From Acidimicrobiaceae bacterium (GTDB lineage Bacteria; Actinomycetota; Acidimicrobiia; Acidimicrobiales; Aldehydirespiratoraceae): 64,000 bases of DNA. The stretch covers positions 81,979-145,978 of the forward strand of contig VYFQ01000019.1 in NCBI GenBank assembly GCA_009842325.1, given 5' to 3'. Below are positions 26,378-35,217 of this stretch, in pieces. A program made the position numbers and the translations under genes. Positions within the stretch are counted from its first letter, which is position 1. Every line of letters begins with the position of its first letter. Below the pieces are notes generated by a model that saw only the letters and a program-made list of their open reading frames with translations, was not told the origin of the DNA and did not search any database.

Positions 26378-27499
26378 CTACGCCTCGATCACGAACCGGT
26401 CTGCCGTCAGCTGCTCCAATAGGTCGGGCTTGGGCGCCGGCGCAATGCCGGGCTCATCCCCGGCGACTGCGTGCCACCCGCCGTCGCTCGACGTCTCGAA
26501 GGACACGGCCGGTTCCGCCAGGTCCTGGGTGTAGAAGCGCGATGAGGGGAAGATGTCGGCCGGATAGGTGAAGTTCTCGAGCGTGGCGAGCGCGAGGCAG
26601 ACGGCCGCGCCGACGCCGCTCTCCAGCATGCCGCCTGCCCAGCATCCGACGCCGGCATCCCGGCACAGATCGTGGATCGACTTCGCTACCGTCAGCCCGC
26701 CGACCCGGCCCGGCTTCACGTTGACATACCGGCAGCTTCCCAGTTCGACGGCATGCTCGGCGCTCTTGACCGAGACGATGCTCTCGTCGAGGCAGACCGG
26801 AGTGTCGATCCGTTCCTGAAGCTTCGCATGGTCCAGAAGGTCGTCGTGCTGCAACGGCTGCTCGATCATGGCGAGTCCGTATCGATCGACCGCACGGAAG
26901 AGATCCAGATCGGACAGCCGGAAGGCCGCGTTGCAGTCGATGTGAGCGGTGAGGTCGGGGAAGGTGGAGCGCACGGCCTCCAGCATGTTGAGGTCCCATC
27001 CCGGCCGGAACTTGAGCTTCACGCGCCGGCAGCCGGCCCGGACGGCATCGTCCACCGCGGCCACGAGATCGTCGAGCGAGTCCATGACGCCGAAGTCGGC
27101 TCCGACCTCCACCCGATTGCGCCGGCCACCGAGGAGAGTGTGCAGGGGCTTGCCGACACGTCGTGCTTCGAGCACCCACCAAGCCACATCGAGTGCTGCC
27201 TTGGCGAAGTAGTTGCCCTTGAAGTGGGCGAGCCGCTGCTGGAGCAGCCCGCCGGAATCGATCCCGGTGCCGACGACAGCAGGCGCAAGCCAGTCGCGCA
27301 GCATCGCGAATGCGCCCGCGGCGTACTCGGGGCTGTAGTCGGGCGTCCCGAAGGGACACGATTCGGCCCACGCTTCGAGGTCTCCGCTGGTGACCTTTAT
27401 CAGCAGGCTGTCGATCGCTGCAATCTCGTGTGACGCCGTTCGCCACGGGTACAGCAGCGGCATGGTGACGTGCCGGACCTCGATGCGGTCGATCCTCAT
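26378..27499 (-). CDS. Enolase-superfamily enzyme, o-succinylbenzoate synthase / N-succinylamino acid racemase-like
   Basis: Mg-dependent enzyme of 373 residues in the MLE/OSBS subgroup. Catalytic residues align in spacing with the OSBS/NSAR family: K161 and K163 in VKLKFRPGWD, D188 in HIDCN, E213 in IEQPL, D238 in CLDES and K262 in NVKPGRVGG. The open frame extends to 27706 but that part overlaps the upstream hydrolase gene; the ATG at 27499 overlaps its stop by one base. No other menaquinone-synthesis gene is near. The partner is a CocE/NonD hydrolase, so an N-acylamino-acid racemase role is at least as likely as OSBS. Confidence 0.85.
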   Translation of the reverse strand: MRIDRIEVRHVTMPLLYPWRTASHEIAAIDSLLIKVTSGDLEAWAESCPFGTPDYSPEYAAGAFAMLRDWLAPAVVGTGIDSGGLLQQRLAHFKGNYFAKAALDVAWWVLEARRVGKPLHTLLGGRRNRVEVGADFGVMDSLDDLVAAVDDAVRAGCRRVKLKFRPGWDLNMLEAVRSTFPDLTAHIDCNAAFRLSDLDLFRAVDRYGLAMIEQPLQHDDLLDHAKLQERIDTPVCLDESIVSVKSAEHAVELGSCRYVNVKPGRVGGLTVAKSIHDLCRDAGVGCWAGGMLESGVGAAVCLALATLENFTYPADIFPSSRFYTQDLAEPAVSFETSSDGGWHAVAGDEPGIAPAPKPDLLEQLTADRFVIEA

Positions 27500-29034
27500 C
27501 ACCAGATCCCAACTTCGAGCCGGGTGCCGGAGCCGAGGCTGATCTGGCGGTGGCCGCCGACCGGCTGCCACCGGTACCGGGGGAAGGCCCCGAACGACAA
27601 CGTCAGGCGCAAACGGTGACCGGGGCCGAACTGGTGGGCGGCGTGGCCCAACTCGACGCGTGTGCTCGGCCCGGTGACGGCCGCGCCGCCGTCGGCGACG
27701 TTCCACACCGCCGCATCTGGCCCCATGTCGCTCAGCGTCGCGAACACCATGCCCTCAGGGCGCGCCGCGTCCGTCGCCACCGTGAGCGTCACCGGTCCGG
27801 CCACGGTCACGGCGGTGGGCAACGGCTCGGACGTGAAAGTGAGCACGTCGCCTCGTGCGTCCCGTGCCGACTGGTCGAAGGGGCCCGGCACAAGGTCGGG
27901 TGCCCAGGGAAAGACCCGCCCCCCGACCGAGGGCGTCGGATCTCCGGCGTCCAGGTCCACGGCGACTGTTGCCTCCTCGGCAGCTTCGTGGAGCTGCCCG
28001 CCCGCGGCGGGGAAGAGAGCCAGCCGGCTGGTCGGGGCAGGCCAGGCCGGGAGCGACTCCCAACGGTTGGCGCCGGTCACGAACACCGCCGCCTTGGTTG
28101 CCGCGGTGTCGGCATCGCGCAGGTGCCGATCAAGGAACGTCCGTTGGGCGCCACCGAGGTCGAACGCGGCGGTCGCGCCATGGTCGCGTGCGCCCGCGTC
28201 GCGGGCCAAGGGCAACCCCCCGTGGCCCCAGGGACCGGCAACCAGGACAGACCCGGCCAGCGCCACGGCGAGCTCGAACGTCGAGGGCTGGAATACGTCG
28301 AACCAGCCGGCCACCACCAGAGCCGGGATCGTCACACCAGCGATGGAGTCACGGACCGGGATGGACGGAGCTTCGGCGTACGGATCGGGACGGTTCCACT
28401 CCAGCCAGGCTCCGGCCAGGGGGCTGGCGGCGATGAGCCGGTCGACCGGCGAGCCACCAGCCGCGGTCTCGCCAGGCCGCGCCCAGGCGTCGAGCGCCGC
28501 CGTCGGGTCGGCCATACGGGGGTCGACCGGCAGCAGGGCGCCGAGCATCCAGGCGAGGTTGAACCCGTGATTCGCCTCACCGTTCTGTTGGATCCAGCCA
28601 TCGCGCACATCGCAGGGCGTGAGTCCGGGCATGATCGCCTGCAACGGCTCCGGGCGGCGTACAGCCGTCGCCAGCTGGCAGAAGCCGAGGTAGCTGATGC
28701 CGGCCATGCCCACCCGCCCGTTGCACCAGGGCTGCACGGCCGCCCACTCGACGGTGTCGACCCCGTCGGCCTGCTCATTGACGAACGGCTCGAAGTCGCC
28801 GCCGGAAGCGAAGCGGCCCCGCACGTCCTGGATCACCACGGCGTAGCCCGCCTCGGCCAGCCCCAACGCGTCAACCTGGAGGCCGCGCGACGCCGGAGTG
28901 CAGCGGTTGTAGGGGGTGCGTACCACGACGGCGGGAACCGGACCGCCGCCCGCCGGTCGGATCACGTCGGTGGCGAGTCTCGTCCCGTCGCTCATCGGGA
29001 CGTCGATGCCGAGCTCGACGCTCAGAGAGTGCAC
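27499..29034 (-). CDS. CocE/NonD family hydrolase (X-Pro dipeptidyl-peptidase-like)
   Basis: Serine hydrolase of 511 residues. The N-terminal alpha/beta-hydrolase domain shows RTPYNR (oxyanion strand), VVIQDVRGRFASGG and the nucleophile elbow GISYLG (S114). AGWFDVFQ carries the catalytic Asp and GPWGHGG the His. The C-terminal jelly-roll domain (FPWAPDL to SLGSGTRLEVG) completes the family architecture. Members hydrolyse acyl esters, glutaryl amides or X-Pro peptides. Its stop overlaps the start of the OSBS/NSAR-like gene, so acyl-amide hydrolysis linked to N-acylamino-acid racemisation is a reasonable idea. No signal peptide is visible. Confidence 0.85.
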   Translation of the reverse strand: MHSLSVELGIDVPMSDGTRLATDVIRPAGGGPVPAVVVRTPYNRCTPASRGLQVDALGLAEAGYAVVIQDVRGRFASGGDFEPFVNEQADGVDTVEWAAVQPWCNGRVGMAGISYLGFCQLATAVRRPEPLQAIMPGLTPCDVRDGWIQQNGEANHGFNLAWMLGALLPVDPRMADPTAALDAWARPGETAAGGSPVDRLIAASPLAGAWLEWNRPDPYAEAPSIPVRDSIAGVTIPALVVAGWFDVFQPSTFELAVALAGSVLVAGPWGHGGLPLARDAGARDHGATAAFDLGGAQRTFLDRHLRDADTAATKAAVFVTGANRWESLPAWPAPTSRLALFPAAGGQLHEAAEEATVAVDLDAGDPTPSVGGRVFPWAPDLVPGPFDQSARDARGDVLTFTSEPLPTAVTVAGPVTLTVATDAARPEGMVFATLSDMGPDAAVWNVADGGAAVTGPSTRVELGHAAHQFGPGHRLRLTLSFGAFPRYRWQPVGGHRQISLGSGTRLEVGIW

Positions 29035-29120
29035 CAGACGAGCTTACGCTCGCTCCTGTAGCCGGACCGCTACGAACAACCCTTGAGAGCCTTTCCGCTT
29101 TGGCACTCCATTCAGCGGCT

Positions 29121-29146
29121 GTATACCATCCAAATCGGATTATCCG
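29121..29146. promoter_or_regulatory. Two palindromic sites in the divergent promoter region
   Basis: The 128-base divergent region 29035-29162 holds GTATAC (29121-29126) and the perfect 11-bp palindrome CGGATTATCCG (29136-29146). Both lie between the CocE-type gene and the binding-protein ATG at 29163 and are candidates for regulator binding. TATACC within the first could instead serve as a -10 element. Confidence 0.4.
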
Positions 29147-29162
29147 CTTCGCGTTAGGGGGT

Positions 29163-30527
29163 ATGAAAATGCGCGAAGGATATAAGTCCCAGCATTCTGA
29201 TCGGGGTGATGGAGACCGGGCGAGCTTCGGGCGACGCGGCTTCCTCCAGGGGGCGATGGGCCTTGGGCTCTCACTCCCGGCGGCAGCCGCGCTGCTAGCC
29301 GCGTGCAGCGGGGAAGATCCTGAGGCGACCCGGAGGACGCTGAGGTTCGTCGGCTGGGACTTCCTGCCGGACACGATCCAGACGCATTTGGACACGTGGG
29401 CGGCTGTGTCGGGCGGCACGGTCGAGCTCGAGGTGCTTCCGGTAACCGGCTATCCGGCCGCGATCCAGACGAGGTTCCGGGGCGGAGACCGACCCGACCT
29501 CTTCTACAACTTCACGTACCTGCTGGGCCAGTTCCTCGAGAACGGGTGGAACCGGACGCTGAACGACTTGCCGGGCGTGGAGGAGCGCATCGATGCGCTC
29601 TACCCGGGGGCGCGGTCACGGTTCGTCACCGCCGACGGGCAGATCACCAGCCTGCCCTACTTCTCGGCCGTGTTCATGAACCACTACAACGCGGCGATGG
29701 TCGAGCAGGCAGGATTCTCCGGTCCGCCCCAGACGCTTCAGGAGTACTACGACCAGTGCGCCAAGATCAAGGCTGACGGGATCTCGGACGCGCCCTACGA
29801 GTCGTCGTGGCTCAACGAGCGGATCGAGGAATACCTCATGGCCACTCTCCTGGGAGAGGGCATCACCCCGTTCGATGATGCTGCCCAGCCGGTGTTCGCC
29901 GATGATCCCAGGAGTGTCGACGTGCTGGAGTGGTGGCGGGCGATGTACCAGGACGGACTGACGTCGCCGACGATTCTCACCGACGACAACCCGGAGCTCA
30001 TCGGCGGGATGACGCAGGGAACGTTCGCGTTCTACGCCGGCCACGACTACTGGCTGAAGATCTTCAACGACGTCGGGGGACCGGCGGCCGCCGACCTGCG
30101 GATGGCCCCGATGCCCGGAGCGGGCCAGACGCTCCTGGCCGGCGAAGTCGTCCAGATGGGCCCCGACCTCGAAGGAACCGCGCTGAACGACGCCTGGGAC
30201 CTGCTGAAGTTCTACACGGGGGCCGACAACGACGGGAACTTCACCGTTCCGTTGACCTGGGTCGAGGCTGCCGCGCTGGCCGTCCCGTACCCGTCCTTCT
30301 TCGAGGATCCCGCCATCCAGGCCGCCTATCCCGACTACTACGACCTCGGCGTGATCACGTCGGAGTACGACAGGGCGGGGACACCGGCGGCAAGGGCGCT
30401 GAGCTGGTATCAGGGCTTCCAGGTCAAGGTGGGTGAGCGCGTCAACGACATGCTGGCCGGGGACGCGACACCGGCGGAGACCGTGGCCAACATGGCCGAC
30501 GACGCGGTAGAGCTGGCGGCGGGTTAG
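29163..30527 (+). CDS. Sugar ABC importer substrate-binding protein (Tat lipoprotein)
   Basis: Family-1 solute-binding protein of 454 residues. A Tat signal FGRRGFLQG is followed by a hydrophobic stretch and the lipobox LLAAC. The mature part starts RTLRFVGWDF, with FRGGDRPDLFYNFTY and TQGTFAFYAGHDYW as typical family-1 segments. The ATG at 29163 follows TTAGGGGGT; an in-frame extension to 29100 crosses the operator region and is not favoured. Two CUT1 permeases, a Gfo/Idh oxidoreductase and an unrecognised protein follow. The ligand is probably a mono- or oligosaccharide, identity unknown. Confidence 0.88.
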   Translation: MKMREGYKSQHSDRGDGDRASFGRRGFLQGAMGLGLSLPAAAALLAACSGEDPEATRRTLRFVGWDFLPDTIQTHLDTWAAVSGGTVELEVLPVTGYPAAIQTRFRGGDRPDLFYNFTYLLGQFLENGWNRTLNDLPGVEERIDALYPGARSRFVTADGQITSLPYFSAVFMNHYNAAMVEQAGFSGPPQTLQEYYDQCAKIKADGISDAPYESSWLNERIEEYLMATLLGEGITPFDDAAQPVFADDPRSVDVLEWWRAMYQDGLTSPTILTDDNPELIGGMTQGTFAFYAGHDYWLKIFNDVGGPAAADLRMAPMPGAGQTLLAGEVVQMGPDLEGTALNDAWDLLKFYTGADNDGNFTVPLTWVEAAALAVPYPSFFEDPAIQAAYPDYYDLGVITSEYDRAGTPAARALSWYQGFQVKVGERVNDMLAGDATPAETVANMADDAVELAAG

Positions 30528-30613
30528 TAGCACTGACCTCACCTCAGGGAACGCTTCAAGCTTCAAAGACGGCGACGGCGCGCGCCAAGGCGCCACCCCA
30601 AGCCGGGTCCCGG

Positions 30614-31489
30614 TTGAGCGACCGGCAGTTCGGCCTGGTCCTCGCGCTTCCCGCCATCATCTCGCTGGTCCTGGTCGTCGGCATTCCAGGCATACAGACG
30701 TTGATCTACAGCTTCCAGCGGGTCCCGCTCTCAGACGATCCCGCCACGTTCGTCGGCACCGACAACTACGGGAAGGTTCTCGGAGACGAGTCCTTCGTCG
30801 AATCGCTCGTGGTCACCTTGCAGTACACGGCCGGATACGTCCTCCTGGCCACGGTCCTCGGGCTGCTCTTCGCACTGCTGCTCGACCAGCCGCTGCGAGG
30901 GCGGGGCATTGCCCGGGCGCTCCTCATCATCCCCTGGGCCACGCCCGTCATCATCGCGGGTGTGATGTGGAAGTGGCTCATCGACCCGCAGGTCGGCGGA
31001 CTCAACGCCGTCCTGTTCGAGATCGGCGTGATCGAGGACTACAAGCCGTTCCTGGCCGACCGGGAATGGGCCCTCGTCTTCACGATCCTGGCGGCGGCAT
31101 GGCACCAGGCGTCGTTCTCGGCCCTGCTGTTCCTGGCTTCCCTCCAGACCCTCCCCAACGAGATAGTCGAAGCGGCGAGGGTTGACGGGGCCACGGCGTG
31201 GCAACGGTTCCGCGGGGTTGTCTTCCCATGGATCCGCCCGATGCTGCTGGTGGTCGTCGTCATCAACGTGATCTACGGGGTTCTCCAATTCGACACCGTC
31301 TGGGTGATGACCCAGGGCGGACCCGGTGATGCCACGACCCTGCTGCCGATCCTGCTGTACCGGCAGCTCTTCATATTCTCGGACATAGGAGCAGGTTCGG
31401 CACTGGCGGTGATGCTGGGGGTCGTCGCCGTGCTTGTGAGCTCGATCGCCCTGATATTGCTCGGACGAGACGACCCGTTGGCAGCGTGA
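30614..31489 (+). CDS. Sugar ABC transporter permease, MalF type
   Basis: CUT1 membrane subunit of 291 residues. The first span GLVLALPAIISLVLVVGIPG lies at the N-terminus, followed by five more. VIIAGVMWKWLIDPQVGGLN and the EAA loop VEAARVDGATAWQRFRGVVFP are typical. The start is a TTG at 30614; a short GC-rich inverted repeat precedes it. It overlaps the next permease by four bases if that one uses GTG. No ATPase gene accompanies the pair. Confidence 0.87.
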   Translation: MSDRQFGLVLALPAIISLVLVVGIPGIQTLIYSFQRVPLSDDPATFVGTDNYGKVLGDESFVESLVVTLQYTAGYVLLATVLGLLFALLLDQPLRGRGIARALLIIPWATPVIIAGVMWKWLIDPQVGGLNAVLFEIGVIEDYKPFLADREWALVFTILAAAWHQASFSALLFLASLQTLPNEIVEAARVDGATAWQRFRGVVFPWIRPMLLVVVVINVIYGVLQFDTVWVMTQGGPGDATTLLPILLYRQLFIFSDIGAGSALAVMLGVVAVLVSSIALILLGRDDPLAA

Positions 31490-32376
31490 GGCGAGAGGCG
31501 ATGGCGAGCAGGACCGTGAGTCGACCAGTTCTCAGGAAGAGGGCGGTTACCGCACTGCTGTACGCGGCTCTCGTGCTGTTCGCCGTCTGGGTGCTGTTCC
31601 CGTTCTGGTTCCTCGTCAACAGCAGCTTCATGACTCCCGCCGAGGCGGTGGCAGTGCCGCCGCACTGGATCCCGGAGGAGCCGACTCTGGGGAACTACAG
31701 CGCAATCCTCGCCGGCCAAGTCGCTCCCGGCGGCGCACAGGTAGGCCTCCGAGTGCTGACGGCCCTGGGAGAGAGTCTCGCCGTAGGCATCCTCACCGTC
31801 GTGGCGAACCTCGCCCTGGGCGGCACGGCCGCGTACTCGATGTCGCGATACAAGTACCGGGGCTCCCGGCTGAGCTACTTCGCCGTTCTCTTCGCCCGCC
31901 TCGTTCCCCCTATCGCGATCGTGGCCGCCTTCTTCGTCGCCCTCCGCGACCTGGGCCTCATCAACAGCCGCTACGGGCTCGTGGTCGTCTACATCTCGTT
32001 CACGCTGCCGATCACCATCCTGGTCCTCAAGAACTACTTCGACGGGCTGCCGCGTGAACTGGACGAAGCCGCCCTGGTGGACGGGGCTTCGCGGCTTCAG
32101 GCGCTCTGGTATGTGATTCGTCCCATCGCCAGGCCCGGCTTCATCGCGGCCGCCTGTCTGGTGTTCCTCGAGAGCTGGGGGGAGTTCTTCTACGCGCTGA
32201 CGTTGACCAACCAGTTGACCATTCCACCGGTCCTCGCTGGGTTCCGGGGCTTCTTCCAGTTCAACTGGACAACATTGGCGGCCGCGACTGTACTCGCAGT
32301 CGTGCCGCCGGTGCTGCTCGCGCTCGTATTCCAGCGCTACGTCGTGCGGGGGCTGGCCCAGGGCGTCGCCAAGTAA
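31486..32376 (+). CDS. Sugar ABC transporter permease, MalG type
   Basis: Second CUT1 permease, 296 residues from a GTG that overlaps the previous stop (GTGA), or 291 from the ATG at 31501. The span LLYAALVLFAVWVLFPFWFLV is followed by NSSFMTPAEAV and the EAA loop DEAALVDGASRLQALWYVIRP. The C-terminus VFQRYVVRGLAQGVAK is characteristic. Its TAA stop shares one base with the ATG of the oxidoreductase, so import and first conversion of the sugar are likely co-regulated. Confidence 0.88.
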   Translation: MRREAMASRTVSRPVLRKRAVTALLYAALVLFAVWVLFPFWFLVNSSFMTPAEAVAVPPHWIPEEPTLGNYSAILAGQVAPGGAQVGLRVLTALGESLAVGILTVVANLALGGTAAYSMSRYKYRGSRLSYFAVLFARLVPPIAIVAAFFVALRDLGLINSRYGLVVVYISFTLPITILVLKNYFDGLPRELDEAALVDGASRLQALWYVIRPIARPGFIAAACLVFLESWGEFFYALTLTNQLTIPPVLAGFRGFFQFNWTTLAAATVLAVVPPVLLALVFQRYVVRGLAQGVAK

Positions 32377-33410
32377 TGAAGGTAGGACTCGCAGGCTTCG
32401 GTTTCGCCATCCGGCACGCCCAGGTCATAGCGGCCAATCCGTTCGTCACCGAATTCGCCATCGCCGAGTTGAGTACGGACCGCCGGGAACAGGCGGCGCG
32501 GGAGCACCCGCAGGCGAGCATCTTCAACGACGCGGCCGAGATGCTCCAGGACATGGAGCCGGACTGCGTGATCGTCGCCTCGTCCTCGGACAGTCATGCC
32601 GCCATCACCCGGGCCGCACTCGAGGCCGGCATCCACGTGTTCTCCGAGAAGCCGCTGGCGCTGTCCTGGGCCGAGGCCCGGGATCTGAAGAGCCTCGCCG
32701 ACCAAGCCGGCCTCATATTCCAGGCGGGCTACATCCTGCGGTACGAGGCCCGCCACCAGCTGCTGCACGACCATGTGAACAGCGGGCGCCTCGGCCGCGT
32801 GGTGCTGATCCGTTCCAAGCGGAACTGCTCCCGCACCTGGTTCGAGACATGGGGCAAGCACAGCCATCCGGTGCTGGAGAGCATGGTGCACGACATCGAT
32901 CTGGCGACGTGGCTCACCAAGCAGCGCTGCGTTCGCGTGTCGGCGTGGGGCCAGAAGTTCCTCGGAGGACCCCCGCCCGAGGCTGTGGTGGCCGTCCTGG
33001 AGTTCGACGGCGGCGCCCTGGCCGTGCTCGAGACTTCGTGGCTGATTCCTGACGGCGCGCCGGCCAACATCGTCGGCCCGCTGGGACGCGAGGATGAGGG
33101 CGCCGGCGTTCTCGACGCGCACTTCGAGGTGCACGGCACGTCGGCCGTCGAGACACTCTCCCTTTATGACCCGTCGCTCATGCTGATGACCGACGAGCGG
33201 ACCTACATGCCCGAGTCCACGCTGTTTCCCGCCTCGGCACTGGGAGTGGGCGGAGCGCTCCGCGACGAGCTCTTCGACTTCCTGGCCCATGTCCGGGGCG
33301 ACCCCCACACCGGCGTCGCCTCGATCGACGACGCGGTGCATGTCCAAGCGGTCGTGGAGGCGATCGGCCGCGCCACGGAGTCGGGAACACCGGCGGCCGT
33401 CGAGGACTGA
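32376..33410 (+). CDS. Gfo/Idh/MocA family oxidoreductase
   Basis: NAD(P)-dependent sugar or inositol dehydrogenase-like protein of 344 residues. The N-terminal Rossmann fold starts VGLAGFGFA; the family's EKPLAL motif lies near residue 92, followed by a C-terminal beta-sheet domain with the HDIDLATWL helix typical of substrate binding. One-base overlap with the permease gene puts it in the importer operon. Typical reactions are oxidation at C1, C3 or another hydroxyl of a sugar; which one cannot be told here. Confidence 0.87.
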   Translation: MKVGLAGFGFAIRHAQVIAANPFVTEFAIAELSTDRREQAAREHPQASIFNDAAEMLQDMEPDCVIVASSSDSHAAITRAALEAGIHVFSEKPLALSWAEARDLKSLADQAGLIFQAGYILRYEARHQLLHDHVNSGRLGRVVLIRSKRNCSRTWFETWGKHSHPVLESMVHDIDLATWLTKQRCVRVSAWGQKFLGGPPPEAVVAVLEFDGGALAVLETSWLIPDGAPANIVGPLGREDEGAGVLDAHFEVHGTSAVETLSLYDPSLMLMTDERTYMPESTLFPASALGVGGALRDELFDFLAHVRGDPHTGVASIDDAVHVQAVVEAIGRATESGTPAAVED

Positions 33411-33430
33411 GACCAAGGACAGGAGCACGG

Positions 33431-34657
33431 ATGCCGGTCGGGTTCTGGGTCTTCCCCTGGGACATCGAGGATGACGGGATCGACCGGTTCGCGGCGCGCC
33501 TGGAGGAACTGGGTGTCACGTCGGCGAGCCCCAGTGTTCTCTATCACTCCGGCCGTGCAATCCTGCCGCGGGCACGGGAACACAAGGTCCGTCTCCTGGA
33601 TGGGCCCGGGGCGAACTACCCGTTCGAGAGCCTCGAGGCACCCTTTGCCGGGATGGAGTCGGAGTCCGCACCCAGATCGGGCAAGCGGTTCTGGCAGCGA
33701 CTGGCGGAGGCTCTTTCAGACCGGGGAATCCGGCTCGACGCCTGGGCGATGCCGATGCACGGCTCCGAGCTCGGTCGGAGGCTCCCCCTCGGCGTCGTGC
33801 GGAACTGCTTCGGGAACCCGTATTCCTATGCGCTGTGTCCCTCCCATCCCCAGGCTCGGCGATTCGCTGAGTCCCTCGTCGGCGAATTGGCTCGGTCGCA
33901 GATCTTCGGTGCCATCAAGCTCGAGTCGATCGGCTACCTCGGCTATCGCCACTTCCACCACCATGAGGCGGAGTACGTCGGCCACGGACCGCTCGAGGAA
34001 CTGTTCCTGTCGCTGTGCTTCTGCGACGCATGCATGGCCGGAGCCCGCCGGGAGGGGATCTCGGTGGTCGAACTGCGGGCGGCGATCAGCCAGGACTTGG
34101 AGAGACGATGGCGCGACGACGTCTGGAGCGTCGGCACCGAAGACGTGAGAGAAGCACTCGCGACGAACGATGACCTCCAGGCGTTCATCTCGTACAGGCA
34201 GGCGACGGTGGCCTCTCTTGTCTCCTCGCTGGCGCAGCTATGCCGCCGCGAGAGCACGGAGCTCCACTGCTTCTCGGCCATCTTCCCGCCGACGCTCGAG
34301 CACAGCACCTGGATCGAGGGCACCGACTTCGCCGCCTGGTCACGAGTCCTCGACCGGCTGATCGTCTTCGGCTACACGGCCGGAGGTCCCGGCGCGGCCA
34401 AAGTCGATGAGGGCTGGACTCGCTCCGAGCTGGAGTATGTAGGCCGCTACTTCGACCCATCGAAGGTCAACGTCGTTCTGAACCTCGCCCCGCAATACCT
34501 GGCAACCCTCGACGACGCCAGGCGGCGCTTCGGCACCATCAGCGGGATGGGATTCAACGACTTGAGCATCACCAACTACGGGATGACCAGCGAGACCCGC
34601 CTGGATTGGGTTCCCGAACTGAACGGGATCCTGGACCCGCCGGCGGATTCGACGTAG
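33431..34657 (+). CDS. Unrecognised protein, probable TIM-barrel, in a sugar-import operon
   Basis: Protein of 408 residues without signal peptide. The segment order (FWVFPWD at the N-terminus, LDAWAMPMHGS near 102-112, AIKLESIGYLGYRHFHHHEAE near 161-181, RLIVFGYTAGGPG in the last third) suggests a beta/alpha barrel acting on a carbohydrate. E165 followed by a His-rich loop (H174, H176-H178) could bind metal or substrate. A Cys cluster C-F-C-D-A-C lies at 196-201. It is the last gene of the importer operon, 20 bases after the oxidoreductase. I do not recognise the family. A glycosidase or sugar isomerase-like role is only a guess. Confidence 0.65.
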   Translation: MPVGFWVFPWDIEDDGIDRFAARLEELGVTSASPSVLYHSGRAILPRAREHKVRLLDGPGANYPFESLEAPFAGMESESAPRSGKRFWQRLAEALSDRGIRLDAWAMPMHGSELGRRLPLGVVRNCFGNPYSYALCPSHPQARRFAESLVGELARSQIFGAIKLESIGYLGYRHFHHHEAEYVGHGPLEELFLSLCFCDACMAGARREGISVVELRAAISQDLERRWRDDVWSVGTEDVREALATNDDLQAFISYRQATVASLVSSLAQLCRRESTELHCFSAIFPPTLEHSTWIEGTDFAAWSRVLDRLIVFGYTAGGPGAAKVDEGWTRSELEYVGRYFDPSKVNVVLNLAPQYLATLDDARRRFGTISGMGFNDLSITNYGMTSETRLDWVPELNGILDPPADST

Positions 34658-34669
34658 AGGATTCTGCCG

Positions 34670-35035
34670 CTAGGCGAGCCAAGCCTGTCTGCTCAAGGTG
34701 CCGCCCCGCGGTATCGGGGGCGGAATGTAGACGTGTTCCTTCGTCACCCAGAACGTCCCGGTGGTCTTGGCGTAGTTCGAGACGTCCGCCCAGGCGACCT
34801 CCATCTCGGGCGTCTCGCCCGCCTTCTCGAACGCGTCCAGATCGTCCCACCACTGCTCGATGAACGCCTCGGCCTGCAGCTCTCCCTGGACCTTGCTGAT
34901 CACCTCCGAGACCACGTAGCCGCGCAGCGGGCCGATCTTCGCCGAGATGGGCGCGTGGATGTCCCGCCAGTAGTCGAAGAACTCCTGGGTCGTAAAGTCG
35001 TCGCGCTTGTACGCAGTGCCGATTACTTTGATCAC
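34670..35035 (-). CDS. EthD-domain (dimeric alpha/beta barrel) protein
   Basis: Small protein of 121 residues. VIKVIGTAYKRDDFTTQEFF with DYWRDIHAPI is the conserved EthD motif (stress-type dimeric barrel), and a matching second strand set follows. I prefer the GTG at 35035, which has GGAGG five bases ahead, over an ATG at 35068, because family members start MIKVIGT. EthD relatives include helper proteins for ether degradation and small cyclases or decarboxylases. It stands alone on the minus strand between two importer operons and converges with the unrecognised gene. Confidence 0.75.
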   Translation of the reverse strand: MIKVIGTAYKRDDFTTQEFFDYWRDIHAPISAKIGPLRGYVVSEVISKVQGELQAEAFIEQWWDDLDAFEKAGETPEMEVAWADVSNYAKTTGTFWVTKEHVYIPPPIPRGGTLSRQAWLA

Positions 35036-35217
35036 GGTTGCCTCCGGGCTTGTAGGTCGGGCAGCCATATTGACCTAATCGACGAAGGAATCGCCATTCC
35101 AGATGACGGCGACCCTCAAGGTTGCGGATTTCTCGTCACGTTCCTGACCCACCTATTGTGTCGACCAGCGGGACTTCATCCGTCCCGCATTGGGGGAACG
35201 GCTCTGAGGAGGGAGCG

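Noticed and set aside
33246..33262. Palindrome CGGAGCGCTCCG resembling the LacI operators
   Set aside because: It lies inside the Gfo/Idh coding region and shares only the GC-rich centre; it is more likely chance.
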